NCBI RefSeq assembly: GCF_002097715.1
Contig: NZ_CP020737.1
Coordinates: forward strand, 248,001-312,000
Source: Burkholderia ubonensis subsp. mesacidophila
GTDB taxonomy: Bacteria; Pseudomonadota; Gammaproteobacteria; Burkholderiales; Burkholderiaceae
DNA: 64,000 nt
Direction of reading: 5' to 3'
The translations under genes were made by a program, and so were the position numbers. Shown here piece by piece: positions 44,123 to 54,435 of this stretch; the first letter of the stretch is position 1; each line of letters begins with the position of its first letter. Below the pieces are notes generated by a model, which worked only from the letters and a program-made list of their open reading frames with translations, ran no database searches and was not told where the DNA came from.

Positions 44123-44959
44123 TCAGAATTTGTACGACATCCCGACGTAGCTGATGATCGGATCGGCCTTCAGGTCCGATTTCGACTCGGCGAGCGTCGT
44201 GCCGTCGGCCGCCTTGATCGTCACCGTCGACGTCGTCTTCAGCGGGATGTAGGTGACCGACGCGACCAGCCCGAAATGCTCGGTGATGTTGTACTGCAGG
44301 CCCGCGTTGAACACCGGCTGCCACGACGACGACGCCTTCGCCTCCACCGATGTCTTGCCCGGCTTGCCCGCGCCCGCCGCGAGGATCGCGCCGAGGTTGT
44401 CCTGCGTCTGCTTGACGAAGTTCGGGTTGAGCTGCAGGTCGCTGAACCAGTTGTACGACACGCCGAGGCCGAGGAACGGCCGGAACTTCGCGTTCGCCTG
44501 CGCGAAGTAGTACTGCAGGATCACCGCCGGGCTCCACTGCCGCACGCTCTTCACGATCGGGTTGACCGACCCGAGCCCGATGTTTTGCGTGCCGAGCGCG
44601 CCGGCCGGGCCCGGCGGCTTGATCGTGCCCTGGGCCGACACCTTGAACACCGGCGGCACGCCGGCTACCGACGTGACCGCGATGTGGTCGGTGAGGAAGT
44701 GGCTGACCGTGAGGCCGACGGTGTCCGCGCCGCTCGTGCGCAGCCCGGTGCCCGGCGACGTGAACGACGGCGGCAGGCGCAGCGGCGTGTTGATCGGCGT
44801 CGGCGCGACGTTGGTCGTCATCGGCGTGCTGCTCTGCTGCGGCATCACGTGGAACCAGCCGAGCGTGACGACGTTGCTGCCGGCGCTTTGCGCGTGCGCC
44901 GCGGGCGGCGCCAGCGCGGCGACGCCGGCCGCCGCGCACAGGAGGATCTTGTTCTTCAT
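44123..44959 (-). CDS. OmpW-family outer-membrane protein
   Basis: A 278-residue eight-strand beta-barrel porin of the OmpW family. Signal peptide ends AHAQ, then GSNVVTLGWFHVMPQQSS, the family start. Conserved later parts: LTVSHFLTDHIAVTSVAGVPPVFKV, the WSPAVILQYYF strand and ASVTYIPLKT. It ends in the C-terminal Phe barrel-assembly signal (SYKF). It is longer than E. coli OmpW because of a loop insertion around residues 185-205. OmpW proteins are narrow hydrophobic channels. It lies 18 bases downstream of a DUF2957 lipoprotein gene and probably shares its transcript. Confidence 0.93.
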   Translation of the reverse strand: MKNKILLCAAAGVAALAPPAAHAQSAGSNVVTLGWFHVMPQQSSTPMTTNVAPTPINTPLRLPPSFTSPGTGLRTSGADTVGLTVSHFLTDHIAVTSVAGVPPVFKVSAQGTIKPPGPAGALGTQNIGLGSVNPIVKSVRQWSPAVILQYYFAQANAKFRPFLGLGVSYNWFSDLQLNPNFVKQTQDNLGAILAAGAGKPGKTSVEAKASSSWQPVFNAGLQYNITEHFGLVASVTYIPLKTTSTVTIKAADGTTLAESKSDLKADPIISYVGMSYKF

Positions 44960-44977
44960 GACGGCTCCCGTGCCCGC

Positions 44978-46219
44978 TTACTGGACGAACGCGCCGATCG
45001 TGAAATACGGCGTCGAACTCGCGTTGTCGAGGAAGCCGAACACGCCGCCCGTGAAGATGAACTTGCCGGTCGGCGACGTGCTGCCCGAGCCCGAGTGGAT
45101 CGTCGTGACGGTGCCCGGCACCTTCTGCGTGTAGTCGAGGTCGAGCGGGGTCGCGAGCGACGCCTGCGACGGCTGGAACGGATCGAGCAGCGTCGCCTGG
45201 TTGTTGATCAGCGCGGTGGTGCGATAGTTGAACGCGCTGTCGACGCCGATGTATTCGCCGTTCTGCGAGCCGACCGCGATCGCCGTCTGCGGCGCGAGGA
45301 TCGAGATGCTCGATTCGTCGTCGGCGGTGAGGCCCGGCACGCCATTGCTGTCGGGCTGCACGTTCGGGTTCGCGACGCCGGTGCGCACGAGGATCGGCAC
45401 GAGCTGGTTGCGCAGCTTGCCGACGATCATGAAGCCCTTGCCCTGCGGCAGCGTCGACAGCGTCGGCTTGATCTGGCTCTGGTAGCTGTTGGTCTGGAAC
45501 GCGCCGCTGCCGTCCGCCGACGGCGCGAGGTTCGTGCCCGGCTGGCGGCACGTGCCGGCGAACTGGCCGGTCGAGTCGCACTTGATCCACGTGCCGTCGG
45601 CGTTGATCGTCACCTTCGCGTCGATCGACACCGGCGCGAACTGCTGCGACGGCACTTCGCCGAAGCCGACGTGGCTGTACGTGCCGGCGACGTTCGCGAG
45701 GTTGGTCTCGATCGCGGAGAAACCGATGAACGGGTAGTACGGGAACTTCGTGTCGGGCACCGCGGCCTGGCCGAGCACGCCGCCGAACTGGATCTCCTTG
45801 CCGGGGATCGTGCCGCCCGCGACGCCGAAGCCGACGAAGATGCGCGCCGGGCGCGACGGGTCGAGGCTCGCGCCGTTCAGGCGGAACGCGCACTGGTTCA
45901 GCTTGTTGGTCGGCAACAGCGTTTCCTGCGTAAGCGTGCCGCTGTCGACGGTGCCGGCGCGCGTCGGCGTGACGGTGCCGGTGGTGCGCGGAACCGGCGA
46001 TTCGACGTAGGTGACCTGCCAGGTCATCTTGGTCGTGTCGAGCTGCAGCTTGACGAGCTCGCCGCTGCCCGCGCCGCCGGTGTAGACGGTGCCGTAGTCG
46101 AGCGTGGCGGGGCAGAGACGGTCTTCGACGAGCGGCGGCGGATTGTCGCCGCCGCTGCCGCCGCATGCCGAAAGAAAGGGGGCGGCCACGGTCGCAGCCA
46201 GAATGAGGTTCCGCTTCAT
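44978..46219 (-). CDS. DUF2957 family lipoprotein (copy B)
   Basis: A 413-residue predicted lipoprotein of unknown function in the DUF2957 family. ATG 46219 follows GGAGCAAC and gives a signal peptide with lipobox LSAC and CGGSGGDNPPP linker. It shares with its upstream neighbour the repeated motifs TGGAGSGE, TTGTVTPTR, FVGFGVAGGTIPGKEIQF, FPYYPFIGFS and DDESSISILA, so the two are paralogs. It is likely beta-rich. The ends (FIFTGGVFGFLDN...AFVQ) also align. Between copy A and ompW in one direction. Role unknown; a periplasmic or surface partner of the OmpW barrel is conceivable. Confidence 0.82.
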   Translation of the reverse strand: MKRNLILAATVAAPFLSACGGSGGDNPPPLVEDRLCPATLDYGTVYTGGAGSGELVKLQLDTTKMTWQVTYVESPVPRTTGTVTPTRAGTVDSGTLTQETLLPTNKLNQCAFRLNGASLDPSRPARIFVGFGVAGGTIPGKEIQFGGVLGQAAVPDTKFPYYPFIGFSAIETNLANVAGTYSHVGFGEVPSQQFAPVSIDAKVTINADGTWIKCDSTGQFAGTCRQPGTNLAPSADGSGAFQTNSYQSQIKPTLSTLPQGKGFMIVGKLRNQLVPILVRTGVANPNVQPDSNGVPGLTADDESSISILAPQTAIAVGSQNGEYIGVDSAFNYRTTALINNQATLLDPFQPSQASLATPLDLDYTQKVPGTVTTIHSGSGSTSPTGKFIFTGGVFGFLDNASSTPYFTIGAFVQ

Positions 46220-46341
46220 GTTGCTCCTCCAGAATTTGTCTTGTGTGGCGGCCGGCTCCCTGTCGGCCGCTTCCTGTTTGTGCGTCGTCCTGCCGGCGCC
46301 GTGCCGGGCGCCTCTTGTGCGTTGCCGCCGTTGTTCCGCCG

Positions 46342-47775
46342 TTACTTGCTGATCTGCGCGCCGACGCCGAAGTACGGCGCCGACGGCGTGTCTGCGTTGG
46401 CCGACGTCTGCTTGATCCCGCCGTTCGTCTTGCCCTGCACGAGCGCCGCGTACAGCCCGCCCGTCGCGATCAGGAGTCCGGAACTTGCCGCGTAGCCCGA
46501 ATTGGCCGGCGGGATCGTCTGCAGGTTCAGCAGGCCCGGCGTCGCCTGGCCGTAGTCCAGCGTGAAGCCGTCTTCCGCGGCCTGCGTCGTCGGGTTCACG
46601 AACGTGGCGTTCCCGCCGCGGATCAGCGCGGCCGTGTACTTGAAGTTCGAGTCCGCGCCCGCGTAGCCGCCGTCGATGCCGCCCGACGTGAGCGCCGTCG
46701 CGTTGCCGAGCACCGCGATGCCCGATTCGTCGTCGACCTTCGCATCCGCGTGCAGCGCCGCGTCCGTGCCGAGGTACACGCTGCCCGTGCGCACGACCAC
46801 CGGCACCGTCGCGCCGTTGAGCTGGCCGATCACCATGTGCGCGGTCGCCGACTTGCCGGTCGCGCCGATGATCGGCAACTGCGTCTGCGGCAGGATCTGC
46901 GGCGCCTTCGTGCTGTCGAAATAGCCGCCGTTCGCGCTCGTCTTCCACGGATCGCCGGTTGTCTCGCAGCCCGACGCGCCGGTCGACGTGCACGCACCGT
47001 TCGCATCGAACGTCTCGCTCGAGTTCGTGCCTTTCGTCGCGTAGTTGCCGGACGGCACGAGGTGGTAGATCAGCGCGTTGTAGGTGCCCGGCAGCTTCGT
47101 GAGGTCCGTCGTCGTGCTCGCGAAGCCGAGGAACGGATAGAAGTCGAAGTGGCGGTTCGGCACCTTGCCGACGTTCTGATAGACCGGCACGCCGGCGACG
47201 CTGATCGTCAGGCCGTCGTACTGGATCGTCGCGCCCGGAATGCCGCCGCCGGCCACGCCCATGCCGACCAGCAGCATCGGCGGGTTCGCCGGGTTGAAGT
47301 CGGCCGCCGTCGAATACGCCGAGCCGTTGCCGGCCGTGCCCGCGCCGGGCGTGAAGATGAACGCGCAGCGCGTCTGCTCGGCGGTCGGCAGCGTGCCGGC
47401 CGGCGGGTGCATGACGCGGCCGGTGATCGTCGTGCCGACCCGCGTCGGCGTGACCGTGCCGGTCGTCAGCGGAATCGGCGATTCGAGCCACTTGAGCGTG
47501 TAGGTCATCGCGACCGCGTCGATGTTGACGCTGACGATCTCGCCGCTGCCCGCGCCGCCGAGATACGTGCTCTTCACGATGTCGGCATCGGCCGGGCACA
47601 GCGAGCCGTTGACGGGTTGCGATGCCGGCGGCCCCTGCGTGCCGCAGCTCGATCCGGAACATTGGGGGGCTTCGATCGGGGCGGGCGAACCGCCGGAATC
47701 TCCTCCGCCACATGCGACGAGCAAAGGGGCAATGGCAAAGGCCGTTGCCACCCCCTTGGACAAGGTGTGCGACAT
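46342..47775 (-). CDS. DUF2957 family lipoprotein (copy A)
   Basis: A 477-residue predicted lipoprotein, first in the DUF2957-DUF2957-ompW set. The signal peptide has lipobox LVAC and CGGGDSGG linker. Motifs parallel copy B: LGGAGSGEIV, TTGTVTPTR, VGMGVAGGGIPGATIQY, FDFYPFLGFAS and DDESGIAVLG, and it closes with PYFGVGAQISK. It is about 60 residues longer than copy B, partly from a Cys-containing segment near residue 270 (NGACTSTGASGCETTG). ATG 47775 is preceded on this strand by GGAGA. Function unknown. Confidence 0.82.
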   Translation of the reverse strand: MSHTLSKGVATAFAIAPLLVACGGGDSGGSPAPIEAPQCSGSSCGTQGPPASQPVNGSLCPADADIVKSTYLGGAGSGEIVSVNIDAVAMTYTLKWLESPIPLTTGTVTPTRVGTTITGRVMHPPAGTLPTAEQTRCAFIFTPGAGTAGNGSAYSTAADFNPANPPMLLVGMGVAGGGIPGATIQYDGLTISVAGVPVYQNVGKVPNRHFDFYPFLGFASTTTDLTKLPGTYNALIYHLVPSGNYATKGTNSSETFDANGACTSTGASGCETTGDPWKTSANGGYFDSTKAPQILPQTQLPIIGATGKSATAHMVIGQLNGATVPVVVRTGSVYLGTDAALHADAKVDDESGIAVLGNATALTSGGIDGGYAGADSNFKYTAALIRGGNATFVNPTTQAAEDGFTLDYGQATPGLLNLQTIPPANSGYAASSGLLIATGGLYAALVQGKTNGGIKQTSANADTPSAPYFGVGAQISK

Positions 47776-48154
47776 GCCGCTGTCTCCAATCGTTTAATTG
47801 TGCGAGTTAATGTCGCTGCACGTATTTTTGCTGTCAATTGATGAACCCGTCTAAAAAAGCCGATTGAAACGACGGGTGCGCGGCGAATGCCTTCGGGAAC
47901 GGGTATTCAGTAAGAATTAAAACGCAAGGTGTGCTGAAGATGTACGCCGAAGCCGGTGTGATGCCGCACGCAGGGAAATTCCACGTGGCCTTTTGGCCAT
48001 TACGGCAGCGTTTAAAGCGGGGGTATCCGGTTTATCCCTATTCGGGATTGACTGGATAAAGGAGAGGGGGAATTAATCGAGCGGATATCGCGCAATTGAA
48101 AGCTTGTAAATTATTGTAAATCCCTGCGCGAATTATCACTTATTGCCAATTAAG
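47776..48154. other. A+T-rich gene-free upstream region of the DUF2957/ompW locus
   Basis: About 380 bp whose base composition is visibly lower in G+C than the rest of the window, above all 48060-48160. It holds no credible ORF. It should contain the promoter of the DUF2957 genes (minus strand), but several AT-rich hexamers compete and none is convincing. An ATCCC-TATTC-GGGAT dyad lies near 48036-48050. Low G+C here would suit silencing by an H-NS-type protein such as the one at 21057. Confidence 0.4.
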
Positions 48155-48187
48155 GATAAATAAAAAGCCGGCCAGCGGCCGGCTTTG
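48155..48187 (-). terminator. Rho-independent terminator after argC
   Basis: AAAGCCGGCC-AGC-GGCCGGCTTT at 48164-48186; on the minus strand it is followed by TTATTTATCC. It lies 20 bases after the argC stop. Confidence 0.85.
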
Positions 48188-48206
48188 CATCGCATGCGAG
48201 GATGAC

Positions 48207-49157
48207 TCAGCGCTTGAGGCCCGTGTCTTCCGCCGCACCGATGCTCAGGTTCATGCACTGGATCGCGGCGCCCGACGCGCCCTTGCCGAGATTGTCGAGG
48301 CGCGCGACGGTGACGAAGCGCTCTTCGTTGCCGAACACGAACAGGTCGACGCGGTTCGTGTCGTTGTTCGCCTGCACATCGAAGAAGCCGGCGTCGAGGT
48401 TGTCGTCGGCGTTGAACGGCGCGACGCGCACGAACGCTTCATCCGCGTAGTACTCCGCGAAGATGCGCTGCACGTCCTGCGGCGTCGCGCGCTTCGCGAG
48501 CTGGCCGGGCGTGAAGTAGGTCGTCACCGCGAGGCCCTTGAGGAACGGGCCGACGATCGGCGTGAAGATCGGCGCGGACGCGAGGCCCGTGTGCGCGGCC
48601 ATTTCCGGCAGATGCTTGTGCGTGAGGCCGAGTGCGTACGGGCGCGGGCTCGCGAGCTTCGCGGCCGACGCGGGGTTCTCGTAGTCGGCGATCATCGACT
48701 TGCCGCCGCCGCTGTAGCCGGTGATCGAGTAGCTGTGCGCGGCGAACGTCGGCGCGACGACGCCGGCGTCGACGAGCGGACGCATCGCGAGCACGAACGC
48801 CGATGCGTGGCAGCCCGGCACCGCGATGCGCTTCGACGTGCGAATCTTCTCGCGCTGCGCGCGGGTCAGCTCGGGCAGGCCGTAGGCCCAGTCCGGGCTC
48901 GTGCGGAACGCGGTGCTCGCGTCGATCAGCGTCGTGTCCGGGTTCTCGACGAGCAACGCCGATTCGCGCGACGCGACGTCCGGCAGGCACAGGAACGTGA
49001 CGTTCGACGCATTGATCAGGCGGCGGCGTTCGTCGACGTCCTTGCGCTTCGCTTCGTCGATGCGCAGGATCTCGATGTCGCTGCGGGCGGACAGGTATTC
49101 GAAGATCTTGAGGCCGGTCGTGCCTTCCTGGCCGTCGACAAAAACTTTGGTGCTCAT
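48207..49157 (-). CDS. argC: N-acetyl-gamma-glutamyl-phosphate reductase (type 2)
   Basis: NADPH enzyme of arginine synthesis reducing N-acetylglutamyl-phosphate to the semialdehyde. The 316-residue short form (type 2) starts [22 protein letters not shown], with the Rossmann loop. The catalytic Cys is in VPGCHASAF and the His in [10 protein letters not shown] 49157 is chosen over an in-frame ATG 12 codons upstream because its N-terminus matches the family. It stands alone; other arg genes are elsewhere. Confidence 0.96.
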   Translation of the reverse strand: MSTKVFVDGQEGTTGLKIFEYLSARSDIEILRIDEAKRKDVDERRRLINASNVTFLCLPDVASRESALLVENPDTTLIDASTAFRTSPDWAYGLPELTRAQREKIRTSKRIAVPGCHASAFVLAMRPLVDAGVVAPTFAAHSYSITGYSGGGKSMIADYENPASAAKLASPRPYALGLTHKHLPEMAAHTGLASAPIFTPIVGPFLKGLAVTTYFTPGQLAKRATPQDVQRIFAEYYADEAFVRVAPFNADDNLDAGFFDVQANNDTNRVDLFVFGNEERFVTVARLDNLGKGASGAAIQCMNLSIGAAEDTGLKR

Positions 49158-49246
49158 TTCGCTCTCACTGAAACGGGGCCGCGGCGCTTGCACGCCGGAA
49201 AACCGCCATTTTAAGACCTCATGCGGCGGGCCTGCACCGCACGGGC

Positions 49247-49276
49247 CGAAAAAAAGACGGCCGTGCGGGCCGTCTT
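49247..49276 (-). terminator. Rho-independent terminator after the WrbA-like gene
   Basis: AAGACGGCC / GGCCGTCTT (49254-49262/49268-49276) with loop GTGCG; on the minus strand a run of T follows. It starts about 26 bases past the stop. Confidence 0.85.
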
Positions 49277-49302
49277 GTGTCCCTTTATCGGGGCGGGCCG
49301 CT

Positions 49303-49875
49303 TCAGCGGCCGCCCGCGAGCCAGCGGGCCGTCGCCTCGGCGACGCGCCGGCCGAACGCCTTCGCGGTCTCGAGGTCGCCCGGCAGCGGCGCCTCGTCGG
49401 GCGACGCGTCCGACGGCGATTGCGCGAGCAGGCCCGTGAAGCCGCCGACGAAGTTGATGTCGTTGCGCGTGGCCGCCTTCGAGTTGGCCGGCATCAGGCC
49501 GGTGCCGACCCACACCATCCCATGCTGCATCGCCAGCGTGACGAAATATTGAATCGTCGAGAACTTGTCGCCGTTCATCGTCGCGGAGTTCGTGAAGCCC
49601 GCGGCGATCTTGTCCTTCCATTTCTGCGTGAACCACGCTTTCGACGTCGCGTCGGCGAACGTCTTGAACTGCGCCGACGGGCCGCCCATGTAGGTCGGCG
49701 CGCCGAACACGATCGCGTCGGTCGCGTCGAGCGCGGCCCAGCCTGCGTCGTCGAGGTCGCCGACCGCGATGACGCGCACCTGCGCGCCGGTGTCCTGCGC
49801 GCCGGCGTGGACGGCTTCGGCCAGTTTCTTCGTATGGCCGTAGCCGCTGTGATAGACGATGACGATGTTCGACAT
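49303..49875 (-). CDS. WrbA-like flavodoxin/NAD(P)H:quinone oxidoreductase
   Basis: A 190-residue flavodoxin-fold protein that probably reduces quinones by two electrons. The FMN phosphate loop is [16 protein letters not shown]. The second flavin contact is [17 protein letters not shown], followed by [16 protein letters not shown]. The AQHGMVWVG segment resembles WrbA. ATG 49875 follows GGAGAACGCC. It is monocistronic with its own terminator. Exact electron acceptor is inferred from family. Confidence 0.92.
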   Translation of the reverse strand: MSNIVIVYHSGYGHTKKLAEAVHAGAQDTGAQVRVIAVGDLDDAGWAALDATDAIVFGAPTYMGGPSAQFKTFADATSKAWFTQKWKDKIAAGFTNSATMNGDKFSTIQYFVTLAMQHGMVWVGTGLMPANSKAATRNDINFVGGFTGLLAQSPSDASPDEAPLPGDLETAKAFGRRVAEATARWLAGGR

Positions 49876-50035
49876 GAGGCGTTCTCCGGATGAGGACGAA
49901 GGGGGCGCCGACGCGCGGCCCTGCGCCGCGCGATCGGTCACGACGAGTCTAGCAACGAGAAATGACGCAAAAAACTGCAATGGCGCAGGACGGAATTTCG
50001 TGGGCGTCGGCAATCGGCCGCGTGCAGCCGCCGGC

Positions 50036-50629
50036 TTACTGTCCGTAATGCACGACGAGCGTCGCGGTGCCGATCGTCTGCGTGCCGATCTCGTGCTCGA
50101 ACATCGGCGCGGGGCGGCCCTGGCCGATGCGCAGGTCGGTGCTCTTCAGCGCGTGGATGGTGATCACGTAGCGATGCGGCTTGCCGGGCGGCGGGCATGG
50201 GCCGCCATAGCCGTCGATGCCGAAATCGTTGCGCGCCTCGCTCGCGCCGACGCGCCGCAGGAGGCCCGACGCGCTGGCATCGGCGGGCAGGCTCGTGACG
50301 GTGAGCGGCAGGCTCGCGACGGCCCAGTGCCACCAGCCGTGGCCGGGCGCGTCCGGGTCGAACATCGTGATCGCATAGCCGCGCGTGCCGGGCGGCGGGT
50401 TGCGCCACGACAGTTGCGGCGAGCGGTTCGCGCCCTTGCAGTCGCCGCGGTCGAACACCTGCGCGGCGCCGACGCGGCCGCCCGGCGACAGGTCGTCGCT
50501 CGACACGGTGAACGCGGGTTCCGCGTGCGACGGCAGATACGCGAAGCCGGCGGCGCAAAGGAAAGCGAGGGCGAGCGGGGACGGGCGGTTCGATGACGCA
50601 GGCGGAGCGATCTGGCGACCCACACGCAT
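50036..50629 (-). CDS. YbhB/YbcL-family (PEBP-like) exported protein
   Basis: A 197-residue phosphatidylethanolamine-binding-like protein. Unlike cytoplasmic YbhB it has an N-terminal hydrophobic signal (PLALAFLCAAGFAYLPSHA|E). PEBP motifs are intact: SPQLSWRNPPPGTRGYAITMFDPDAPGHGWWHW, then GIDGYGGPCPPPGKPHRYVITIHAL. The DPDAP and GxCPP segments form the anion-binding pocket. Bacterial role is uncertain; serine-protease inhibition has been proposed for relatives. The 243 bp upstream of it toward pyrE contain only the pyrE terminator. Confidence 0.9.
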   Translation of the reverse strand: MRVGRQIAPPASSNRPSPLALAFLCAAGFAYLPSHAEPAFTVSSDDLSPGGRVGAAQVFDRGDCKGANRSPQLSWRNPPPGTRGYAITMFDPDAPGHGWWHWAVASLPLTVTSLPADASASGLLRRVGASEARNDFGIDGYGGPCPPPGKPHRYVITIHALKSTDLRIGQGRPAPMFEHEIGTQTIGTATLVVHYGQ

Positions 50630-50801
50630 ATGGCGCTTCTCCCGTCACGTGGGCCGGGCGGATGAGCCCGGCATCGTTTGTTGTCGCGAAGGTGATTACG
50701 GTGATGGAGCAAGTCTAGCATTAGGGTTCGATGAGCGACGCTTGCCGTGACGGATGAGTGTCGCGGGCACCCGACCCCGCCGCGCCCGGCGGCGCGGCGC
50801 G

Positions 50802-50835
50802 AAAAAAAAGCCGCCCGCCGTGAGGCGAGCGGCTT
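50802..50835 (-). terminator. Rho-independent terminator after pyrE
   Basis: On the minus strand AAGCCGCTCGCC pairs with GGCGGGCGGCTT (one mismatch) and is followed by a run of T. It begins 38 bases past the pyrE stop. Confidence 0.85.
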
Positions 50836-50872
50836 GTGCCGCGATGGCGCCGGCGTGCCCGCCGGCGCGGCA

Positions 50873-51559
50873 TCACTCCTGGGCGCCCGTCGCGCCGCCG
50901 TGCGCGGCCGACCACTCGGCCGGCGCGTGCAGGAATTTCTCGACTTCGTCGAGCGTCTTCGTCTCGAAGTAGCCCGACGCCTTCGCGACGCGCAGCACGT
51001 CCCACCAGGTCGCGAGCGCGTGCAGGTCGACGTCGATGTCCTTCAGGACCGACACGCTTTCCTTGAAGATGTTGTAGTGGAACAGCACGAAGCAGTGGTT
51101 CACCGTCGCGCCTGCCGTGCGCAGCGCGTTGATGAAGTTGATCTTGCTGCGGCTGTCGGTCGTCAGGTCCTCGACGAGCAGCACGCGCGAGCCTTCTTCC
51201 AGGTGGCCTTCGATCTGCGCGTTGCGGCCGAAGCCCTTCGGCTTCTTGCGCACGTACTGCATAGGCACCATCATCCGGTCGGCGAGCCAGGCCGCGAACG
51301 GGATGCCGGCGGTTTCGCCGCCCGCCACCGCGTCGATCTGCTCGAAGCCGACGTCGCGCAGGATCGTCGCTTCCGCCATTTCCATCAGGCCGCGGCGCAC
51401 GCGCGGATACGAGATCAGCTTGCGGCAGTCGATGTAGACGGGGCTGGCCCAGCCGGACGTGAAGATGAACGGCTTTTCGGCGTTGAAGTGCACCGCCTGC
51501 ACTTCGAGCAGGATTTTGGCGGTCGTGTCGGAGATCGTCTGACGATCGAAGCCTGTCAT
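50873..51559 (-). CDS. pyrE: Orotate phosphoribosyltransferase
   Basis: Pyrimidine synthesis enzyme joining orotate to PRPP to give OMP. It has 228 residues. Conserved: [22 protein letters not shown], the PRPP-contact Lys region [15 protein letters not shown], and the PRPP loop [14 protein letters not shown], the variant seen in alpha/betaproteobacterial enzymes. ATG 51559 is chosen because AAGGA sits 7 bases before it; ATG 51565 is too close to that site. It is monocistronic with a terminator and divergent from maeB across 466 bp. Confidence 0.96.
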   Translation of the reverse strand: MTGFDRQTISDTTAKILLEVQAVHFNAEKPFIFTSGWASPVYIDCRKLISYPRVRRGLMEMAEATILRDVGFEQIDAVAGGETAGIPFAAWLADRMMVPMQYVRKKPKGFGRNAQIEGHLEEGSRVLLVEDLTTDSRSKINFINALRTAGATVNHCFVLFHYNIFKESVSVLKDIDVDLHALATWWDVLRVAKASGYFETKTLDEVEKFLHAPAEWSAAHGGATGAQE

Positions 51560-52025
51560 GGGCATTCCTTGGATGGTGAGCGAGGAGCGGGCGCGTGCCC
51601 GGTGGCGCAGCAAGGGGAGCCCGCCCGCGAGGGCCGGGGCGCGACCGGGGAGCCGATCGTATCGCTGCGCGCGTAGCCGGCTATTTTACCCGATTCGGGC
51701 TGATTTCGATGGACTTTGCGCGCGCTTGCCGCCGTGTACGGAACAGTCCGGAATAAGCGGGGCTTGATCGGCGGGCCGCTGCGAGGCCCGCGATGCGGCG
51801 TCGCAGCAACGCACGTCATGCATGGGGTGTACACTAAGCCCCCCTAGAATAATCGCTCGGTACTTTGTACTTTCCTCTTGCCACCCGCCGAGGTTCGATC
51901 GCGCGCCGATCCGGTGCGCAACGGCCGTCGCAGTCGAATACCCCCTCGATCCACGCGTCCGCGGCTCAAGGTGCTGCGTACTGAGCACTCGCATTTTCCT
52001 TTCGCATGTCTCTCGCAGGTCAATC
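51560..52025. other. Divergent gap between pyrE and maeB
   Basis: Contains GCGGGCC-GCTGCGA-GGCCCGC (51771-51791), a perfect 7-bp hairpin, a TAGAAT -10-like box at 51845-51850 without a good -35, and a tandem GTACTTT pair at 51860-51873. These lie on the maeB side and may form its promoter and leader. No small gene is convincing. Confidence 0.4.
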
Positions 52026-54296
52026 ATGGACGAACAACTGAAGCAGGCCGCTCTCGCCTATCACCTGAACCCGAAACCCGGCAAGATTTCGGTCACCCCG
52101 ACCAAGCCGCTGTCGAACCAGCTCGACCTGTCGCTCGCGTATTCGCCGGGCGTCGCGGCCGCGTGCGAGGCGATCGAGGCCGATCCGCTCGACGCGCAGA
52201 AATACACGTCGCGCGGCAACCTCGTCGGCGTCGTGACCAACGGCACGGCCGTGCTCGGCCTCGGCAACATCGGCCCGCTCGCCGCGAAGCCGGTGATGGA
52301 AGGCAAGGGCTGCCTGTTCAAGAAATTCGCGGGCATCGACGTGTTCGACATCGAGCTGGCGGAGACCGACCCCGACAAGCTCGTCGACGCGATCGCGATG
52401 CTCGAGCCGACGCTCGGCGGCATCAACCTCGAGGACATCAAGGCGCCGGAGTGCTTCTACATCGAGCAGAAGCTGCGCGAGCGGATGAAGATCCCGGTCT
52501 TCCACGACGACCAGCACGGCACGGCGATCATCGCGTCGGCCGCGATCCTGAACGGCCTGAAAGTGGTCGGCAAGAAGCTGGACGAAGTGAAGCTGGTCTG
52601 CTCGGGCGCGGGCGCGGCGGCGATCGCGTGCCTGGACCTGCTGGTGAAGCTCGGCCTGAACAAGGCGAACGTGCTCGTCGCGGACTCGAAGGGCGTGATC
52701 TACGAAGGTCGCGGCAACCTCGATCCGTCGAAGCAGCGCTACGCCGCGGCCACCGATGCGCGCACGCTCGGCGACGCGATCGTCGGCGCGGATGTGTTCC
52801 TCGGCTGCTCGAGCGCCGGCGTGCTGAAGCAGGACATGGTCAAGACGATGGGCGACCGTCCGCTGATCCTCGCGCTCGCGAACCCGGAGCCGGAAATCCG
52901 CCCGGAAGACGCGAAGGCCGTGCGCCCCGACGCGATCGTCGCGACCGGCCGTTCGGACTACCCGAACCAGGTCAACAACGTGCTGTGCTTCCCGTTCATC
53001 TTCCGCGGCGCGCTCGACGTCGGCGCGACGACGATCACGGAAGAGATGAAGCTCGCCTGCGTGCGCGCGATCGCCGAGCTGGCCGAGGAAACCGACCAGA
53101 GCGAGGAAGTCGCGAAGGCGTATGAAGGCCATTCGCTCGAATTCGGCCCGGATTACCTGATTCCGAAGCCGTTCGACCCGCGCCTGATCATCAAGATCGC
53201 GCCGGCCGTCGCGCAGGCCGCGATGGATTCGGGCGTCGCGACCCGTCCGATCCAGGACATGGACGCGTACCGCGAGCAGCTCGGCGCGACCGTCTACCGC
53301 ACCGGCATGGTGATGCGCCCGGTGTTCGCGACCGCGAAGAAGGCCGCGGCCCGCATCGTGTTCGCCGAGGGTGAGGACGAGCGCGTGCTGCGCGCTGCGC
53401 AGTTCGTGCTGCAGGAGAAGATCGCGAAGCCGATCATCGTCGGCCGTCCGTCGGTGGTCGAGATGCGCTTGCAGAAGATCGGCTCGAAGCTGAAGGCCGG
53501 CGTCGATTTCGAGATCGTCAATCCGGAAGACGACACCCGCTATCACCAGTACTGGCAGGCGTACCACGAGATCGGCGCGCGCGACGGCGTGACGCCGGAA
53601 GTCGCGAAGGCGGCGATGCGCAAGTTCAACACGCTGATCGGCGCGATGCTCGTCCACCTGGGCGATGCGGACGGCATGATCTGCGGGATGATCGACACGT
53701 ACCACAGCCACCTGAAGTTCATCGAGCAGGTGCTGGGCCGCGCGAAGGGCGCCGAGCACTTCGCGGCGATGAACCTGCTGATGCTGCCGGGCCGCAACCT
53801 GTTCCTGTGCGATACGTACGTGAACGAGGTGCCGAGCGCCGAACAGCTCGCCGACATGACGATCCAGGCCGCGGCCGAGATCGAGCGCTTCGGCATCACG
53901 CCGAAGGCCGCGCTGCTGTCGAACTCGAACTTCGGCAGCGCGCCGTCGGCGTCGTCGCGCCGGATGGCCGAGGCCCGCAAGCTGATCGTCGAGCGCGCGC
54001 CGCAGCTGGAAGTCGACGGTGAAATGCACGGCGACGCGGCGCTGTCCGAAGTGGTCCGCAAGGCCGCGTTCCCGGGCACGACGCTGTCCGGCGAAGCGAA
54101 CCTGCTGATCATGCCGAACGTGGAAGCGGCGAACATCGCGTACAACCTGCTGAAGATGGTCGGCGGCGAAGGCGTGACGGTCGGCCCGCTGCTGCTCGGC
54201 GCTGCGAAGCCGGTCCACATCCTGACGCCGGCCGCGACCGTGCGCCGGATCATCAACATGACGGCAGTCGCCGCGGCGAACGTGAACACGAAGTAA
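52026..54296 (+). CDS. maeB: NADP-dependent malic enzyme (with phosphotransacetylase-like domain)
   Basis: Converts malate to pyruvate and CO2 with NADP reduction. The 756-residue hybrid form has a malic domain (residues 1-160: [15 protein letters not shown] with the catalytic Tyr, [15 protein letters not shown] with the catalytic Lys, and [10 protein letters not shown] with metal-binding Asp residues), a Rossmann domain to about 425 ([15 protein letters not shown]), and a C-terminal phosphotransacetylase-like domain ([14 protein letters not shown] onward) that is regulatory in MaeB. ATG 52026 matches the family start [13 protein letters not shown]; longer in-frame readings are not supported. 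A perfect palindromic terminator follows. Confidence 0.97.
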   Translation: MDEQLKQAALAYHLNPKPGKISVTPTKPLSNQLDLSLAYSPGVAAACEAIEADPLDAQKYTSRGNLVGVVTNGTAVLGLGNIGPLAAKPVMEGKGCLFKKFAGIDVFDIELAETDPDKLVDAIAMLEPTLGGINLEDIKAPECFYIEQKLRERMKIPVFHDDQHGTAIIASAAILNGLKVVGKKLDEVKLVCSGAGAAAIACLDLLVKLGLNKANVLVADSKGVIYEGRGNLDPSKQRYAAATDARTLGDAIVGADVFLGCSSAGVLKQDMVKTMGDRPLILALANPEPEIRPEDAKAVRPDAIVATGRSDYPNQVNNVLCFPFIFRGALDVGATTITEEMKLACVRAIAELAEETDQSEEVAKAYEGHSLEFGPDYLIPKPFDPRLIIKIAPAVAQAAMDSGVATRPIQDMDAYREQLGATVYRTGMVMRPVFATAKKAAARIVFAEGEDERVLRAAQFVLQEKIAKPIIVGRPSVVEMRLQKIGSKLKAGVDFEIVNPEDDTRYHQYWQAYHEIGARDGVTPEVAKAAMRKFNTLIGAMLVHLGDADGMICGMIDTYHSHLKFIEQVLGRAKGAEHFAAMNLLMLPGRNLFLCDTYVNEVPSAEQLADMTIQAAAEIERFGITPKAALLSNSNFGSAPSASSRRMAEARKLIVERAPQLEVDGEMHGDAALSEVVRKAAFPGTTLSGEANLLIMPNVEAANIAYNLLKMVGGEGVTVGPLLLGAAKPVHILTPAATVRRIINMTAVAAANVNTK

Positions 54297-54340
54297 GTTC
54301 GCGCCTGCGGTCGCGCCGCGCCTTGCGCGCGGCGCAAAAG

Positions 54341-54376
54341 AAAACGCCACGGAACCCGGGTTCCGTGGCGTTTTTT
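54341..54376. terminator. Bidirectional terminator between maeB and the IOR gene
   Basis: A 34-bp perfect palindrome (AAAACGCCACGGAACCCGGG and its mirror) centred on CCCGGG, flanked by T on both strands. It serves both convergent genes. Confidence 0.9.
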
Positions 54377-54435
54377 CATGGTGAGCGACAACAGGCGGCC
54401 GGCGTCCGCGCCGCGAACGCCGGCCGCGCACCCGG

